From NCBI RefSeq assembly GCF_003751505.1, contig NZ_RJVB01000003.1:1-60703 (forward strand): 60,703 bases of DNA, read 5' to 3'. Below, one piece after another: positions 28,153-40,326 of the stretch. The notes beneath the pieces are model-generated. The model did not search any database, was not told the DNA's origin, and worked only from the letters and a program-made list of their open reading frames with translations. This stretch comes from Erwinia sp. JUb26 (GTDB taxonomy: Bacteria > Pseudomonadota > Gammaproteobacteria > Enterobacterales > Enterobacteriaceae). Each line of letters starts with the position of its first letter. Position 1 is the first letter of the stretch. The position numbers and the translations under genes are program-made.

Positions 28153-28444
28153 CCTTGTGCATTAGAGTGTGAAAACTTGCGTAAAGCGAGAGCGGGCGCG
28201 GCTTCCGCTCTGATTGGTGCGAAACTCGGCTTGTTCTTAAATATCAGATAAGTCAGTACGTTAACTAAAATCAAGCGCTGAGGGAACCACCGCCAAAGCG
28301 AGCGTCGCTTTTGCCTGTCGGTGCTTGACAAATGTTAATATAACAAAAGTTCTGGGGATAACCCGGCAATAGTTTATGCGCAGTCGTTTGCGCAGCGTCC
28401 AACAAAAGTGCGTCTTTACCTGTTGTATTTGCAGTATGCAAAAT

Positions 28445-28464
28445 GACTGTTAATTTATCCAGTG
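28445..28464. promoter_or_regulatory. LexA box of uvrB
   Basis: CTG-N10-CAG within GACTGTTAATTTATCCAGTG fits the LexA consensus TACTG(TA)5CAGTA and resembles the E. coli uvrB box (ACTGTTTTTTTATCCAGT). It lies 78 bp before the start codon, so uvrB should be part of the SOS response. Confidence 0.92.
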
Positions 28465-28541
28465 TTTTTAGCTGGCAAATTTGTGATGGCAGAGTAGAAT
28501 TAGAACCCGGTTCGCGCATATTTCCATCAGGTAGCCAGCTA

Positions 28542-30566
<2,025 letters not shown>

Positions 30567-30583
30567 CCCACATCAAGTTGGAG

Positions 30584-31492
30584 TTAGTTCATCGCCTGCA
30601 CGGCGTGCTCCAGCGCGTTGCGGAGCAGTTCACGGTCGTGGCGATAGCGAATATCGTTGGCCTCCAGCGGCTCCTGCACGATCACCCGACCACTGAGCTG
30701 GCTGGTATCGCTGACCGGGCCGACCACCAGGGCATCAATCACCCGCTTGCCAATCGCTTTTTCCATGATTGCCAGCTTGTCGGCGACGGTCAGTTTTGCC
30801 GCCGCCGGGCTGAGCTCCTTGCCCAGATTGCCAATAAACACCATCGTCGCCGGGCTGCGCCGTAGCGCCTGCGCCAGTTCCGGCACCAGCAGCACCGGCA
30901 TCAGGCTGGTGTAAAAACTGCCGGGGCCAATCAGAATCAGATCGGCTTCGGCAATGGCCTCCACGGCTTCGCGGGTGGCGCTCACCACCGGCGACAGCAT
31001 CAGATCCTGCGGCTGATGACTCATCTGATCGATCTCGGTCTCGCCGTACACCAGATGGCCTTCCGCATCGACGGCAACCAGATCGACCGGCTGCTCGGAC
31101 ATCGGGATCAAAAACGCATCGACCTTCAGTAAATTGCGAATCAGGTTGATGGCCTCCAGCGGACGTACGCTGAGGTGATCGAGAGATTTCAGCATCAGAT
31201 TGCCGAGATTATGTCCCGCCAGCTCGCCGTTGCCGGCAAAGCGATACTCAAACATGGCGGAGGCCACGCTGGGCTCCGCGATCAGCTGATTGAGGCAGTT
31301 ACGCATATCACCCCAGGCAATGCCGCCTTCCGAGCGGCGAATGCGGCCGGTGGAGCCACCGTTATCGGTGGTGGTAACAATGCCGGTCAGGCGAGAACCC
31401 AAAGGAGAAAGAGCAGACATCACACGGCCCAGACCGTGCCCGCCACCCAGAGCCACCACGCGATCGAGGTCGGCTAACGTGCGATTACGCAT
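30584..31492 (-). CDS. ybhK: YbhK, YvcK/CofD-like protein
   Basis: A 302-residue protein of the CofD/YvcK (gluconeogenesis factor) family. The N-terminal nucleotide-type loop is [17 protein letters not shown], followed by [12 protein letters not shown] and [22 protein letters not shown] near residue 195 is also conserved. In Bacillus the relative YvcK affects carbon metabolism and cell shape; the enterobacterial role is not settled. Convergent with uvrB (17 bp apart) and divergent from moaA. Confidence 0.93.
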   Translation of the reverse strand: MRNRTLADLDRVVALGGGHGLGRVMSALSPLGSRLTGIVTTTDNGGSTGRIRRSEGGIAWGDMRNCLNQLIAEPSVASAMFEYRFAGNGELAGHNLGNLMLKSLDHLSVRPLEAINLIRNLLKVDAFLIPMSEQPVDLVAVDAEGHLVYGETEIDQMSHQPQDLMLSPVVSATREAVEAIAEADLILIGPGSFYTSLMPVLLVPELAQALRRSPATMVFIGNLGKELSPAAAKLTVADKLAIMEKAIGKRVIDALVVGPVSDTSQLSGRVIVQEPLEANDIRYRHDRELLRNALEHAVQAMN

Positions 31493-31639
31493 AGATTTTT
31501 TTCATCACGCTACAAGAATAATTATGTTTAGCATTTTACGCTAACCGGCGGCGAAAATGCGGGAAAATCGTTATATATCATAATATACACCGAAACTTTG
31601 TACTGGAATCCAGCCCGCTTTGGCGTTAACATTTTAACC

Positions 31640-31781
31640 ACTTGGTTTACCGATACGCGGTGAACCACACTTAGCCCTGATACCTAAGTCCTTTTGCGGA
31701 TACGGTGTCCTGGCCGCAACCTCGAGTTGCCAGGGTGCAGAAAGAAATGCCTGCATCTCCCGACATTGGAAAGGTGTAGCT
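31640..31781 (+). promoter_or_regulatory. Molybdenum cofactor (Moco) riboswitch before moaA
   Basis: The leader contains the motif's ACGCGGTGAA, hairpins at 31669-31689 (ACTTAG/CTAAGT) and 31709-31734 (CCTGG/CCAGG with GCAAC/GTTGC), and the strongly conserved 3' end CTCCCGACATTGGAAAGGTG. The E. coli moaA leader carries the same motif. The 3' end includes the Shine-Dalgarno AAAGG just before the moaA start, consistent with translational control by Moco. The exact 5' boundary is uncertain. Confidence 0.85.
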
Positions 31782-31782
31782 G

Positions 31783-32769
31783 GTGCTAAATCTCACGGAT
31801 AATTACGCGCGTAGTTTTTACTACCTGCGATTGTCGATCACTGACGTATGCAACTTTCGTTGCACCTACTGTCTCCCCGACGGCTATCGGCCGCAGGGCG
31901 CAAATAATAAAAGCTTTCTGTCGCTGGATGAAATCCGACGCGTCACCCGGGCGTTTGCCGCTGCGGGCACTGAAAAAGTGCGTCTCACCGGCGGTGAACC
32001 CTCAATGCGCCGGGACTTCACCGATATTATAGCCGCCGTTCGCGAAAACAAGGGCATCCGCCAGTTGGCGATGACTACCAACGGCTATCGCCTGCAGCGC
32101 GACGTTGCTCGCTGGCGCGATGCCGGGCTGACCGGAATTAACGTCAGCGTCGACAGCCTCGATCCCCGTCAGTTTCATGCCATCACCGGTCAGGATAAGT
32201 TTGAAGAGGTGATGCGCGGTATCGATGCCGCCTTCGACGCCGGTTTCAGCAAGGTGAAGGTGAACAGTGTGCTGATGCGGGACGTGAACTACCGCCAGCT
32301 TGACGCCTTCCTCGCCTGGATCCGCACGCGCCCCATTCAACTGCGTTTTATCGAACTGATGGAAACCGGTGAAGGCGGCGACCTGTTCCGCAAGCAGCAC
32401 GTCTCCGGCGAATCCATCCGTCAGCATCTTCTCCAACACGGCTGGGTTCTGCAGGCGCGCGCGCGCAGCGACGGTCCCGCACAGGTATTTCATCATCCCG
32501 ACTATCTGGGTGAAATCGGCCTGATTATGCCCTATGAGAAGGATTTCTGCGCCAGCTGTAACCGGCTGCGCGTCTCTGCGGTGGGCAATCTGCATCTGTG
32601 CCTGTTTGGTGACGGCGGCGTTTCGCTGCGCGATCTGCTGGAAAGTGACGATCAGCAGGATGCTCTGCAGGCACGTATTGCCAGCAGCCTCAGCCATAAA
32701 AAGCAGACGCATTTCCTGCACCAGGGCAATACCGGCATCACGCAAAACCTCTCGTTCATCGGCGGTTAA
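31783..32769 (+). CDS. moaA: GTP 3',8-cyclase
   Basis: A 328-residue radical SAM enzyme that starts Mo-cofactor synthesis from GTP. The N-terminal cluster motif is [12 protein letters not shown] near residues 22-33, the C-terminal cluster lies in [22 protein letters not shown], and the GG C-terminus (FIGG) is retained. The start is GTG ([17 protein letters not shown]), set close to the riboswitch 3' end. First gene of moaABCDE. Confidence 0.97.
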   Translation: MLNLTDNYARSFYYLRLSITDVCNFRCTYCLPDGYRPQGANNKSFLSLDEIRRVTRAFAAAGTEKVRLTGGEPSMRRDFTDIIAAVRENKGIRQLAMTTNGYRLQRDVARWRDAGLTGINVSVDSLDPRQFHAITGQDKFEEVMRGIDAAFDAGFSKVKVNSVLMRDVNYRQLDAFLAWIRTRPIQLRFIELMETGEGGDLFRKQHVSGESIRQHLLQHGWVLQARARSDGPAQVFHHPDYLGEIGLIMPYEKDFCASCNRLRVSAVGNLHLCLFGDGGVSLRDLLESDDQQDALQARIASSLSHKKQTHFLHQGNTGITQNLSFIGG

Positions 32770-32784
32770 TCTAAGGATTTGATT

Positions 32785-33300
32785 ATGGGAAAAGGTACAG
32801 CGGAGTTTATCGCGCTTAACGTAGCGATTCTTACCGTGTCGGACAAACACACGCTGGCCAGCGACACCTCCGGTGACTGGCTGAAAGAGGCGGTTAGCGA
32901 AGCCGGGCACCAGGTGCTCGATCGCGCCATCGTGCCGGATAACCGCTACCGCATTCGCGCGGTGGTATCCAGCTGGATCGCCAGCACGGATATGCAGGTA
33001 GTGCTGATTAACGGCGGCACCGGATTCAACAGCAAAAATAGCACCCCGGAAGCGCTGCTGCCGCTGTTTGACCGCGAAATTGAAGGCTTTGGCGAGCTGT
33101 TTCGCATGGTCTCATTCGAGGATATCGGCACCTCAACGCTGCAATCGCGGGCGGTGGGCGGCATCGCTAACCAGACCCTGATCCTCGCCGTGCCGGGGTC
33201 CACGTCCGCCTGCCAGCTGGCCTGGGAGCGCATTGTTCAGGATCAGCTCGATGCCAGAACGCGCCCTTGTAACTTCGTTTCCCACGTAAAGAAGCCCTGA
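32785..33300 (+). CDS. moaB: Molybdenum cofactor biosynthesis protein B
   Basis: A 171-residue MogA/MoaB-fold protein, probably involved in adenylylating molybdopterin. Start at ATG 32785, behind [22 protein letters not shown], the binding loop [16 protein letters not shown] and [14 protein letters not shown] are family features. Second gene of the moa operon, one base before moaC. Confidence 0.95.
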   Translation: MGKGTAEFIALNVAILTVSDKHTLASDTSGDWLKEAVSEAGHQVLDRAIVPDNRYRIRAVVSSWIASTDMQVVLINGGTGFNSKNSTPEALLPLFDREIEGFGELFRMVSFEDIGTSTLQSRAVGGIANQTLILAVPGSTSACQLAWERIVQDQLDARTRPCNFVSHVKKP

Positions 33301-33301
33301 T

Positions 33302-33787
33302 ATGTCCCAGTTAACCCACATTAATGCCGCCGGTGAGGCGCACATGGTGGATGTGTCCACCAAACAGGAAACCGTGCGCGAAGCCCGCGCTGAAGCCTTC
33401 GTAGTGATGCGCCCGGAAACGCTGCAGATGATTATCGACGGTAGCCATCATAAGGGCGACGTGTTCGCCACCGCGCGCATCGCCGGTATTCAGGCGGCAA
33501 AGCGCACCTGGGAGCTGATCCCGCTGTGCCATCCGCTGATGCTGAGTAAGGTGGAGGTGAAGCTGGAGGCGCAGCCCGAGCATCATCGCGTCCGCATCGA
33601 AACCCTCTGCCGCCTGACCGGCAAAACCGGCGTGGAAATGGAAGCGCTGACCGCCGCCTCGGTGGCCGCGCTGACCATCTACGACATGTGCAAAGCGGTG
33701 CAGAAAGATATCAGCATCGAACAGTGCCGCCTGCTGAGTAAAAGCGGCGGCAAATCCGGTGATTTTCAGGCGGTGACCCATGCTTAA
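33302..33787 (+). CDS. moaC: Cyclic pyranopterin monophosphate synthase
   Basis: A 161-residue enzyme that converts the MoaA product to cPMP. Motifs: [41 protein letters not shown] with the catalytic region, and [23 protein letters not shown]. The stop overlaps moaD by 8 bp. Confidence 0.98.
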   Translation: MSQLTHINAAGEAHMVDVSTKQETVREARAEAFVVMRPETLQMIIDGSHHKGDVFATARIAGIQAAKRTWELIPLCHPLMLSKVEVKLEAQPEHHRVRIETLCRLTGKTGVEMEALTAASVAALTIYDMCKAVQKDISIEQCRLLSKSGGKSGDFQAVTHA

Positions 33788-34025
33788 TATTCTTTTCTTC
33801 GCGCAGGTGCGTGAACTGGTCGGCACCGACCGGCTTGAACTTCCTGCGGAGTACACGGACGTTGAATCCCTGCGCGTGGCGCTGGCCGAACGCAGCGACC
33901 GCTGGGCGCTGGCGCTGGAATCCGGCAAGCTGCTGGCGGCGGTAAACCAGACGCTGGTTTCACACCAGCATCCACTGCGCGCCGGGGATGAAGTCGCCTT
34001 CTTCCCGCCGGTGACCGGGGGCTGA
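33780..34025 (+). CDS. moaD: Molybdopterin synthase sulfur carrier subunit
   Basis: An 81-residue ubiquitin-like protein ending in PPVTGG. The terminal Gly-Gly is activated by MoeB and carries the thiocarboxylate sulfur to MoaE. Overlaps moaC and ends one base before moaE. Confidence 0.97.
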   Translation: MLNILFFAQVRELVGTDRLELPAEYTDVESLRVALAERSDRWALALESGKLLAAVNQTLVSHQHPLRAGDEVAFFPPVTGG

Positions 34026-34026
34026 G

Positions 34027-34491
34027 ATGGAAACACGTATCCGGGTCAGTGCCGACCCTTTTGATATGGCCGCAGAATATGCCTGGCTTTCCGCCTGCGA
34101 CAGCGACGGGGCGGTCGTGACCTTTACCGGCAAAGTGCGTAATCACAACCTCGGCGACAACGTCAGCGCGCTGACCCTGGAGCACTATCCGGGCATGACC
34201 GAAAAAGCGCTGGCCGACATCGTGGCTGAGGCGCGCCAGCGCTGGTCGATGCAGCGTGTCACGGTGATCCACCGCATTGGCGAACTGTTCCCCGGTGACG
34301 AAATCGTGCTGGTGGGCGTCAGCGGCGCGCATCGCGGTGCCGCCTTTGACGGTGCGGAGTTCATTATGGACTACCTGAAAACCCGGGCGCCGTTCTGGAA
34401 GCGCGAAGCCACCGCCGAGGGCGATCGCTGGGTGGAATCACGCGACAGCGACAAGCAGGCAGCCGCCCGCTGGCATGAAAAGACGCAGTAA
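34027..34491 (+). CDS. moaE: Molybdopterin synthase catalytic subunit
   Basis: A 154-residue subunit (E. coli 150) that with MoaD makes molybdopterin from cPMP. GAVVTFTGKVRNHN, LEHYPGMTEKAL, VTVIHRIGEL and the catalytic Lys region DYLKTRAPFWKRE are visible. Last gene of the moa operon. Confidence 0.97.
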   Translation: METRIRVSADPFDMAAEYAWLSACDSDGAVVTFTGKVRNHNLGDNVSALTLEHYPGMTEKALADIVAEARQRWSMQRVTVIHRIGELFPGDEIVLVGVSGAHRGAAFDGAEFIMDYLKTRAPFWKREATAEGDRWVESRDSDKQAAARWHEKTQ

Positions 34492-34569
34492 AACCGCGTT
34501 ATCTGATGGATCTGCGGTGCATCAACCGCTAGTCTGAGCGCATAAATCGGGTTAATCGTAAGGATATCC

Positions 34570-35661
34570 ATGCTTTATCGCGCTCTGAGTCGCCTCTCTT
34601 TGCTGGCCCTGCTGATCCTCGCAGGCTGTAGCAGCCAGACCCCCAAAAAAGCCGACGCCCCGCGCCCCGCCGACGTCAAAACGCAAATCGCCCGCCTGCT
34701 GCCTGCCGGAGTGAACGATCGCCAGGGCTGGGCCGGGGATATCTTTGTGGCGCTTAACGGCCTGAATATCCCGCCGACCGCCGGCAACATCTGCTCGGTG
34801 ATTGCCGTTGCTGGGCAGGAATCTAACTTCAACGCCGACGCACCGGTGGCGGGGCTGCCGAAAATTGCCTGGGCTGAAATCGATCGCCGTGCAGGCCAGC
34901 TGCATATCCCGTCATTCCTGGTGCGTACCGCGCTGATGATCGATTCTCCGAACGGCAAAAGCTATGCCGACCGGCTCGACCGCGTGAAGAGTGAAAAAGA
35001 GCTGAGCGCAATCTTTGATGACTTTATCAATATGGTGCCGATGGGGCAGAAACTGTTCGGCAACCTGAATCCGATCCACACCGGCGGGCCGATGCAGGTG
35101 AGCATTGCCTTTGCGGAGGCTCACGCCCGCGGCTACCCCTATACGCCGGACGGATCCATCCGCCGCGAAGTGTTTACCCGGCGCGGCGGGGTGTGGTTCG
35201 GTACCCAGCATCTGCTCGGCTATCCGGCCGACTATCCGGCACCGCTGTACCGCTTCGCTGACTACAACGCAGGCTGGTACGCCAGCCGCAACGCCGCTTT
35301 CCAGGCGGCGGTATCACGCCTCAGTGGCATCAAGCTGGCGCTGGACGGCGACCTGATTAACTACGGTTCGGACAGCGCGGGCGCCACGGAAAAAGCATTG
35401 CGTACGCTGGGTAAACGGCTGGACTACAGCGACCGGGCGATCCGTCGCGCGCTGGAAAAAGGTGACGATGCGGACTTCGGCAACGGCGATCTGTGGCAGG
35501 CGGTCTTCGCACTGGCGGATAAAGACGCCGGGAAAAAACTGCCGCGCGCCGTGTTGCCGGGCATCAAGCTGGAAAGCCCGAAAATTACCCGCAATCTGAC
35601 CACCGCCTGGTTTGCCCAGCGGGTGAACAGCCGCTATCAGAGTTGCCTGGCGCGGCAGTAG
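34570..35661 (+). CDS. DUF1615-like lipoprotein
   Basis: A 363-residue lipoprotein. The signal peptide ends in the lipobox LILAGCSS with Cys22, so the mature protein should be membrane-anchored in the periplasm. The body has no transmembrane segment. The segments VIAVAGQESNFNAD, NLNPIHTGGPMQVSIAFAEAH and GVWFGTQHLLGYPADYP suggest the DUF1615 family, recalled by pattern only. The Glu in GQESNF recalls lytic-transglycosylase active sites, which is speculative. It is inserted between moaE and ybhL, which are adjacent in E. coli. A perfect 11-bp hairpin (35707-35734) follows. Confidence 0.7.
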   Translation: MLYRALSRLSLLALLILAGCSSQTPKKADAPRPADVKTQIARLLPAGVNDRQGWAGDIFVALNGLNIPPTAGNICSVIAVAGQESNFNADAPVAGLPKIAWAEIDRRAGQLHIPSFLVRTALMIDSPNGKSYADRLDRVKSEKELSAIFDDFINMVPMGQKLFGNLNPIHTGGPMQVSIAFAEAHARGYPYTPDGSIRREVFTRRGGVWFGTQHLLGYPADYPAPLYRFADYNAGWYASRNAAFQAAVSRLSGIKLALDGDLINYGSDSAGATEKALRTLGKRLDYSDRAIRRALEKGDDADFGNGDLWQAVFALADKDAGKKLPRAVLPGIKLESPKITRNLTTAWFAQRVNSRYQSCLARQ

Positions 35662-35706
35662 CAGATTCAACCCTTGCTCAACGGGATAAGTTTGTTAGGC
35701 TGGCGA

Positions 35707-35734
35707 CTGGCACAGACGGGAATGTCTGTGCCAG
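35707..35734 (+). terminator. Hairpin after the DUF1615-like gene
   Basis: Perfect 11-bp arms CTGGCACAGAC/GTCTGTGCCAG around six bases, 45 bp after the stop. No T tract follows at once, so termination is only probable. Confidence 0.5.
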
Positions 35735-35783
35735 ACTGAGAACAGATTAACGGTTTTTTTCACTTATCCTTGAGAGGAGCATC

Positions 35784-36494
35784 ATGGACAGATATCCACG
35801 TTCCAGTGATTCAATTGTTCAACGCGCCAGCACCGGGCTGTCCACCTATATGGCACAGGTTTACGGCTGGATGACGTGTGGCCTGCTGCTGACGGCGTTT
35901 GTTTCCTGGTATGCGGCGAATACGCCCGAGGTCATGCAACTGGTCTTCGCCAATCGCATCACCTTCTTCAGCCTGATTATCGTGCAGCTGGGGCTGGTCG
36001 TGCTGCTGTCGATGATGGTGCACAAGCTGAGCGGGGCGGTCGCTACCGGCATCTTTATGCTTTATTCGGCGCTGACCGGTCTTACCATGGCCAGTATCTT
36101 CCTCGTTTACACCTATTCATCGATCGCCAGCACCTTCGTAGTGACGGCGGGGATGTTTGGTGCGATGAGCCTGTGGGGCTACACCACGAAACGCGACCTC
36201 AGCGGCATGGGCAGCATGCTGTTCATGGCGCTTATCGGGATTGTTCTCGCCTCGCTGGTGAATCTGTGGCTGAAAAGCACGGCCTTGATGTGGGCTGTGA
36301 CCTACATCGGCGTGGTGGTGTTTGTCGGCCTGACCGCCTATGACACCCAGAAGCTGAAAAATATCGGTGAGAGTATTAACGTGGAAGATAAAGAGAATCT
36401 GCGTCGTTACTCGATTATGGGCGCGCTGACGCTGTACCTCGATTTCATTAACCTGTTCCTGATGCTGCTGCGGATCTTCGGCAACCGTCGCTGA
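35784..36494 (+). CDS. ybhL: YbhL, Bax inhibitor-1 family membrane protein
   Basis: A 236-residue inner-membrane protein with seven hydrophobic segments. The BI-1 pattern includes YLSF-like stretches, TLYLDFINLFLMLLRIFGNRR at the C-terminus and the DT-rich YDTQKLKN loop. E. coli YbhL (234 residues) lies in the same place. Function in bacteria is not established; the family includes proton/calcium-leak channels. Followed by a strong terminator. Confidence 0.94.
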   Translation: MDRYPRSSDSIVQRASTGLSTYMAQVYGWMTCGLLLTAFVSWYAANTPEVMQLVFANRITFFSLIIVQLGLVVLLSMMVHKLSGAVATGIFMLYSALTGLTMASIFLVYTYSSIASTFVVTAGMFGAMSLWGYTTKRDLSGMGSMLFMALIGIVLASLVNLWLKSTALMWAVTYIGVVVFVGLTAYDTQKLKNIGESINVEDKENLRRYSIMGALTLYLDFINLFLMLLRIFGNRR

Positions 36495-36506
36495 TTCAAG
36501 GCTAAT

Positions 36507-36540
36507 AGCGGCCCGGAATGTTTCCCCGGGCCGCTTTGTT
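36507..36540 (+). terminator. Rho-independent terminator of ybhL
   Basis: Perfect 10-bp arms AGCGGCCCGG/CCGGGCCGCT with a TTGTTT tail, 12 bp after the ybhL stop and facing the end of ybhN. Confidence 0.88.
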
Positions 36541-37494
36541 TCACGCCGCCAGATTCTTCTCCCTCAGTGATTTTGCCCGGCTCTCCAGCCACAGATAGAG
36601 CACCAGCGCCAGCAGCAGCGGGGCGATGAAATAGAGCAGGCGATAGGCCAGCAGCGCGGCAATGATCGCGCCGTGGGTGACCGGCTCGCCGCGCAGCAGT
36701 GCGAGAAACACCGCCTCCAGCACCCCGATCCCGGCAGGAATATGAATAATCACCCCGGCAATACTGCTGATCAGCAGCACGCCCAGTACCTGCGGGAAAT
36801 CCACTTTCTGCATCAGCAGCAGCCAGATAATCGCGCCCATCACCAGCCAGTTCGCGCTGGACACCGCGAACTGCACCAGCGCCATGCGTAGAGACGGGAG
36901 TGCAAGCCTGTGGCCCCTGATGCTCCAGCGGCGGCGGCGGGAAAAGGCACACAGCGCCAGATAGACGAAGACAAACAGCAACAGTCCGATGCCGATGGTG
37001 CGTAACGTTGCCGACCCGACAAACCATCCGGCGGGAATTCTCACCATGCCCGCACTGAATACGATGCCGGATACCAGCACGTAGCCCAGCCAGTTAGTGG
37101 CGATGCTGAGGGTGAAAATACGGGTAATCGTGCTGCTGCTTAAGCCAAGCCGTGAGTAGAGGCGGTAGCGCATCGCCACGCCGCCGACCCAGGTACTCAG
37201 CGTCAGATTAAAGGCGTAACAAATAAACGACACCAGCATCACCTGGCGTTTTGCCAGCTTGTGGCCACAGCTGGCGCGGCCGATCAAATCGTACACGCCG
37301 TAGGTCAGATAGCTGACGATCACCAGCGCCACCGAGGCCAGAACCGCCGTGCGGTTATAGTTGACGATGGTTTCCAGCACCTCGCTCCAGTCAACCTTAC
37401 GAGCATAAATCACCAGCAGAACGATAACCGCGATAAAAAACAGCCAGGTCAGCCCTTTTTTTACCGGTTTCCATACGCGATGGGATGTCGACAT
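36541..37494 (-). CDS. ybhN: YbhN, UPF0104 inner-membrane protein
   Basis: A 317-residue protein with about eight transmembrane segments. It belongs to the family related to the flippase domain of lysylphosphatidylglycerol synthetases (WVGGVAMRYRLYSRLGLS near residue 100, IPAGIGVLEAVFLALL near 245). Last gene of ybhP-clsB-ybhN; its ATG overlaps the clsB stop. The link with a cardiolipin synthase suggests a lipid-related role, which is inference. Confidence 0.93.
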   Translation of the reverse strand: MSTSHRVWKPVKKGLTWLFFIAVIVLLVIYARKVDWSEVLETIVNYNRTAVLASVALVIVSYLTYGVYDLIGRASCGHKLAKRQVMLVSFICYAFNLTLSTWVGGVAMRYRLYSRLGLSSSTITRIFTLSIATNWLGYVLVSGIVFSAGMVRIPAGWFVGSATLRTIGIGLLLFVFVYLALCAFSRRRRWSIRGHRLALPSLRMALVQFAVSSANWLVMGAIIWLLLMQKVDFPQVLGVLLISSIAGVIIHIPAGIGVLEAVFLALLRGEPVTHGAIIAALLAYRLLYFIAPLLLALVLYLWLESRAKSLREKNLAA

Positions 37495-38738
37495 CAGAGT
37501 TTGGCTCCTTCATTTTCCGTACCCATGCGGTCCTGGGTTTCCATTTCAGGCTGCACCGGAGCCGGAACCTCGGTCAGTTTAGGCGTATGGGCCGGAAGCC
37601 AGCCGGCAATGGCGGGAAAATGCCGCAGGAAGTGGAACACAACAATGCTTTTACTCAGCTGCCACCAACTGCGCGGCGGCAGTTCGCTCTCTTCCACCCG
37701 GCGACAGTCCTCGTGCAGCAGGCGTTCAAGGTTATCGCGCACCTGCTGATTAAATTCCCGGTCGTGGATCATCAGATTGGCTTCCAGGTTCAGCGACAGG
37801 CTGAGCGGATCGAGATTACTGGATCCCACGGTGGCCCACTGCTGGTCTTTTACCGCAATTTTGGCATGCAGCGGACGGCGGCAGTATTCATAAACCTCTA
37901 CGCCGCCTTCCACCAGATAGTTATACAGCAGCTCAGCGCCCACTTTGACGATCGGCATATCCGGCTCCCCCTGCACAATCAGCCGCACGCGGACTCCACG
38001 ACGCGCCGCGCTGCGCATCTCGCGCAGCAGGCGATAGCCGGGGAAGAAATAGGCGTTGGCGATAATCACATCCTCTTTGGCATTGCGTAGCATCTCCAGA
38101 TAGTGCTGCTCAATGTCATCACGATGATTGTCGTTATCGCGCCACACCAACAGCGCCTGCGCATCGCCTGGCGCACTGTTTTTCGCCGGACGATGACGGC
38201 GGGCACTCCACCAGCGATGAGCGGGGCGCGTACTGCCGATTTCCTGCTGCACGTAGGCAGCAATATCGCCGACGATTGGCCCTTTGACCTCCACGGCATA
38301 GTCCTGCTTGGCCTGCGGGCCGAAGCTGGTGTTATGTTCCGCCGAGTAGTTAATGCCGCCGACAAAGGCAATCTCACCGTCGACCACCACGATCTTGCGG
38401 TGCAGGCGGCGGAACACGTTGGTGCGCATGCCCAGCACCAGCGGGCGCGGATCGTAATAAACGAAGCGCACGCCTTCTGCGGTCAGGCTGTTGACGAAAG
38501 CATCAGGAAGGTCGGGTGAACCATAGCCGTCGACCATCATTTCGATATGCACCCCGCGCTGGGCCGCCGCCAGCAGTTCAGCGTGGAGCGCCTGGCCCAC
38601 ATCGTCGTCGAACAAAATAAACGTTTCCAGCAGCAGGCTGTGCTGTGCGCGTTGGATCGCGCCGAAAACACGCGGGAAAAATTCCTCGCCGTTCTCCAGC
38701 AGCCTGATGCGGTTACCCTCACGCCAGGTTGGATTCAT
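37494..38738 (-). CDS. clsB: Cardiolipin synthase B
   Basis: A 414-residue phospholipase D-superfamily enzyme. Both HKD motifs are present: [16 protein letters not shown] near residue 115 and [23 protein letters not shown] near 295. Start at ATG 38738 overlaps the ybhP stop (ATGA) and gives the family N-terminus [17 protein letters not shown]. Upstream in-frame codons lie within ybhP. Middle gene of the operon, as in E. coli. Confidence 0.96.
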   Translation of the reverse strand: MNPTWREGNRIRLLENGEEFFPRVFGAIQRAQHSLLLETFILFDDDVGQALHAELLAAAQRGVHIEMMVDGYGSPDLPDAFVNSLTAEGVRFVYYDPRPLVLGMRTNVFRRLHRKIVVVDGEIAFVGGINYSAEHNTSFGPQAKQDYAVEVKGPIVGDIAAYVQQEIGSTRPAHRWWSARRHRPAKNSAPGDAQALLVWRDNDNHRDDIEQHYLEMLRNAKEDVIIANAYFFPGYRLLREMRSAARRGVRVRLIVQGEPDMPIVKVGAELLYNYLVEGGVEVYEYCRRPLHAKIAVKDQQWATVGSSNLDPLSLSLNLEANLMIHDREFNQQVRDNLERLLHEDCRRVEESELPPRSWWQLSKSIVVFHFLRHFPAIAGWLPAHTPKLTEVPAPVQPEMETQDRMGTENEGAKL

Positions 38739-39496
38739 AGATGGATTTCCACCGCCAGCGGCGCGTGATCGGAAAGATGTGACCACGGGCGCAGCGGGAT
38801 AGTTTGTGGGTGACTGATACCGGCGTTACGCACGTAAATGCGGTCCAGCCGTAACAGCGGAAAACGTGCCGGGAAGGTGCGTGCCGGTCGTCCATTTTTT
38901 TGGCTGAATACTTCTTCCAGCCCGGCCTGACGTTTGAGGATGCCGTTGGCCCGCTGACGCCAGTCGTTGAAATCCCCGGCAATCACCACCGGCTCATCGG
39001 GCGGCAGTTCATTCACCAACTGGCAAATCATCGCCAGCTGAGTGCGACGATCGGCTTCACGCAGGCCAAGATGCACACACATGACGTGCAGCATTCCCGC
39101 CCTGCCTGGAAGGACAATCTGGCAGTGCAGGATCCCACGCTTTTCGGTCCCCGCAATCGAAATATCGCGATTCTCGAATTGGGTAATTGGTAGCCGGGAT
39201 AGCACGGCATTACCGTGATCGCCTTCGGGATAGACGGCGTTGCGGCCGTAGGCGAAATCCTGCCATATCGAATCGGCCAGAAATTCGTAGTGCGGCACGC
39301 CGGGCCAGTTTTCCACCTCCAGCGCATGCAGACTGTGGCTGCCCATTACCTCCTGCAAAAGAACAATATCGGCCCCGGTAGCTCGTACTGCATCACGCAG
39401 TTCTGGCAGGATAAAACGTCGGTTAAAGGGGGTAAAACCCATATGTGTATTAATCGTCAGGATTTTAAATGAAAATCCTTGCGCATTTTGTGACAT
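38735..39496 (-). CDS. ybhP: YbhP, endonuclease/exonuclease/phosphatase family protein
   Basis: A 253-residue protein (same as E. coli YbhP) from ATG 39496. The EEP fold motifs are visible: [17 protein letters not shown] (catalytic Glu), [31 protein letters not shown] and [14 protein letters not shown] (catalytic Asp-His). The substrate is unknown; a phosphodiesterase acting on lipid-related substrates would fit its coupling to clsB. First gene of the operon. Confidence 0.93.
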   Translation of the reverse strand: MSQNAQGFSFKILTINTHMGFTPFNRRFILPELRDAVRATGADIVLLQEVMGSHSLHALEVENWPGVPHYEFLADSIWQDFAYGRNAVYPEGDHGNAVLSRLPITQFENRDISIAGTEKRGILHCQIVLPGRAGMLHVMCVHLGLREADRRTQLAMICQLVNELPPDEPVVIAGDFNDWRQRANGILKRQAGLEEVFSQKNGRPARTFPARFPLLRLDRIYVRNAGISHPQTIPLRPWSHLSDHAPLAVEIHL

Positions 39497-39678
39497 AATC
39501 GCCGCGCTCTCCCTTTCAACTTGTGAAGAGTAAAGTGTAGTCCTTGTCACAAAAGAGTGCTTGATTGCGCTTTTTTTTGCGGATTTGTCCGAAAGTTGAG
39601 TTAGTCTGGAGAACTGCGTTACTGGCCTGTGTCAGTAACACGCTTGGGCGGCCAGTCATGGACCGCCGGGAGAAACAA

Positions 39679-40068
39679 ATGAAATGGTCTAATCGTATTC
39701 AGATTGTCACTGGGCAAAACTGTTTACACATCGCGCTACACCTGCTGCTGATTGCCGCACTGGTGTGGGGATGGAAGCACCATGCACTGCTGCAGGTCAG
39801 CCTGCTGCTGCTGGCAATGTATGCCAGCGTGTTTGCCGCCATGCTGTTAACGCAGCGCGTGCCGGGTTTACGGCGCATTGGCGATTTCCTTGAAGATGTT
39901 ACAACCACTTACTATTTCGGTGCAGCGATGTTAGTGCTGCTGGTGCTGTCGCGGGTTATCCACAATAACCTGCTGCTCGGCGCCGTAGGGGTTGTGATGC
40001 TGGCCGGTCCGGCGGTCGTTTCGCTACTGGCGAAAGAGCCTGCGCGCTCGCGCCACCGCCAGCGTTAA
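39679..40068 (+). CDS. ybhQ: YbhQ, inner-membrane protein
   Basis: A 129-residue protein with about four hydrophobic segments, starting MKWSNRIQIVTGQNC behind GGGAGA. It matches E. coli YbhQ (136 residues) in the DFLEDVTTTYYFGAAM and GPAVVSLLAKE segments. Function unknown. The frame is open upstream to 39565, but there the sequence looks untranslated. A terminator follows. Confidence 0.9.
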   Translation: MKWSNRIQIVTGQNCLHIALHLLLIAALVWGWKHHALLQVSLLLLAMYASVFAAMLLTQRVPGLRRIGDFLEDVTTTYYFGAAMLVLLVLSRVIHNNLLLGAVGVVMLAGPAVVSLLAKEPARSRHRQR

Positions 40069-40074
40069 TCCCAG

Positions 40075-40102
40075 ACGGGCCACTTCGGTGGCCCGTTATT
40101 TT
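40075..40102 (+). terminator. Rho-independent terminator of ybhQ
   Basis: Perfect 9-bp arms ACGGGCCAC/GTGGCCCGT with the stable TTCG loop, then TATTTT. It starts 7 bp after the ybhQ stop. Confidence 0.9.
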
Positions 40103-40326
40103 ATCCGCCGTACGCCTCAGTTTTACGCCCTCCGCTCCCCCGATCTTTTTTAGGATTTCAGTACCAAGAATAACTCCCTGTAGAGCGTGGGGATCTGCTA
40201 TAATCTGCCGCTTACGCACCGTGGTTTGTGCTCTCATTCAAGCGTCAGGACAATCCTGGCGTCATATTCTCCCCCTGGAAACTACACCGCTTTGCGGTCA
40301 GGGCGGATCCGGAGTCAGTCAACTTT

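Larger units (their letters stand above)
27705..28541. other. Long shared upstream region of the ABC gene and uvrB
   Basis: 837 bp without a credible gene between divergent genes. It contains A-rich runs (nine-A tracts at 28040-28060), an inverted DnaA-box pair at 28130-28152, a third box-like site at 28353, and the uvrB LexA box at 28445. The frames that cross it are short and lack ribosome sites or recognisable products. The 27705-28030 part shows nothing I can name. Confidence 0.75.

Noticed and set aside
28443..28541. N-terminal extension of UvrB from an upstream ATG
   Set aside because: It would place the LexA box inside the coding region and adds 33 residues absent from UvrB. The ATG at 28542 matches the family start.
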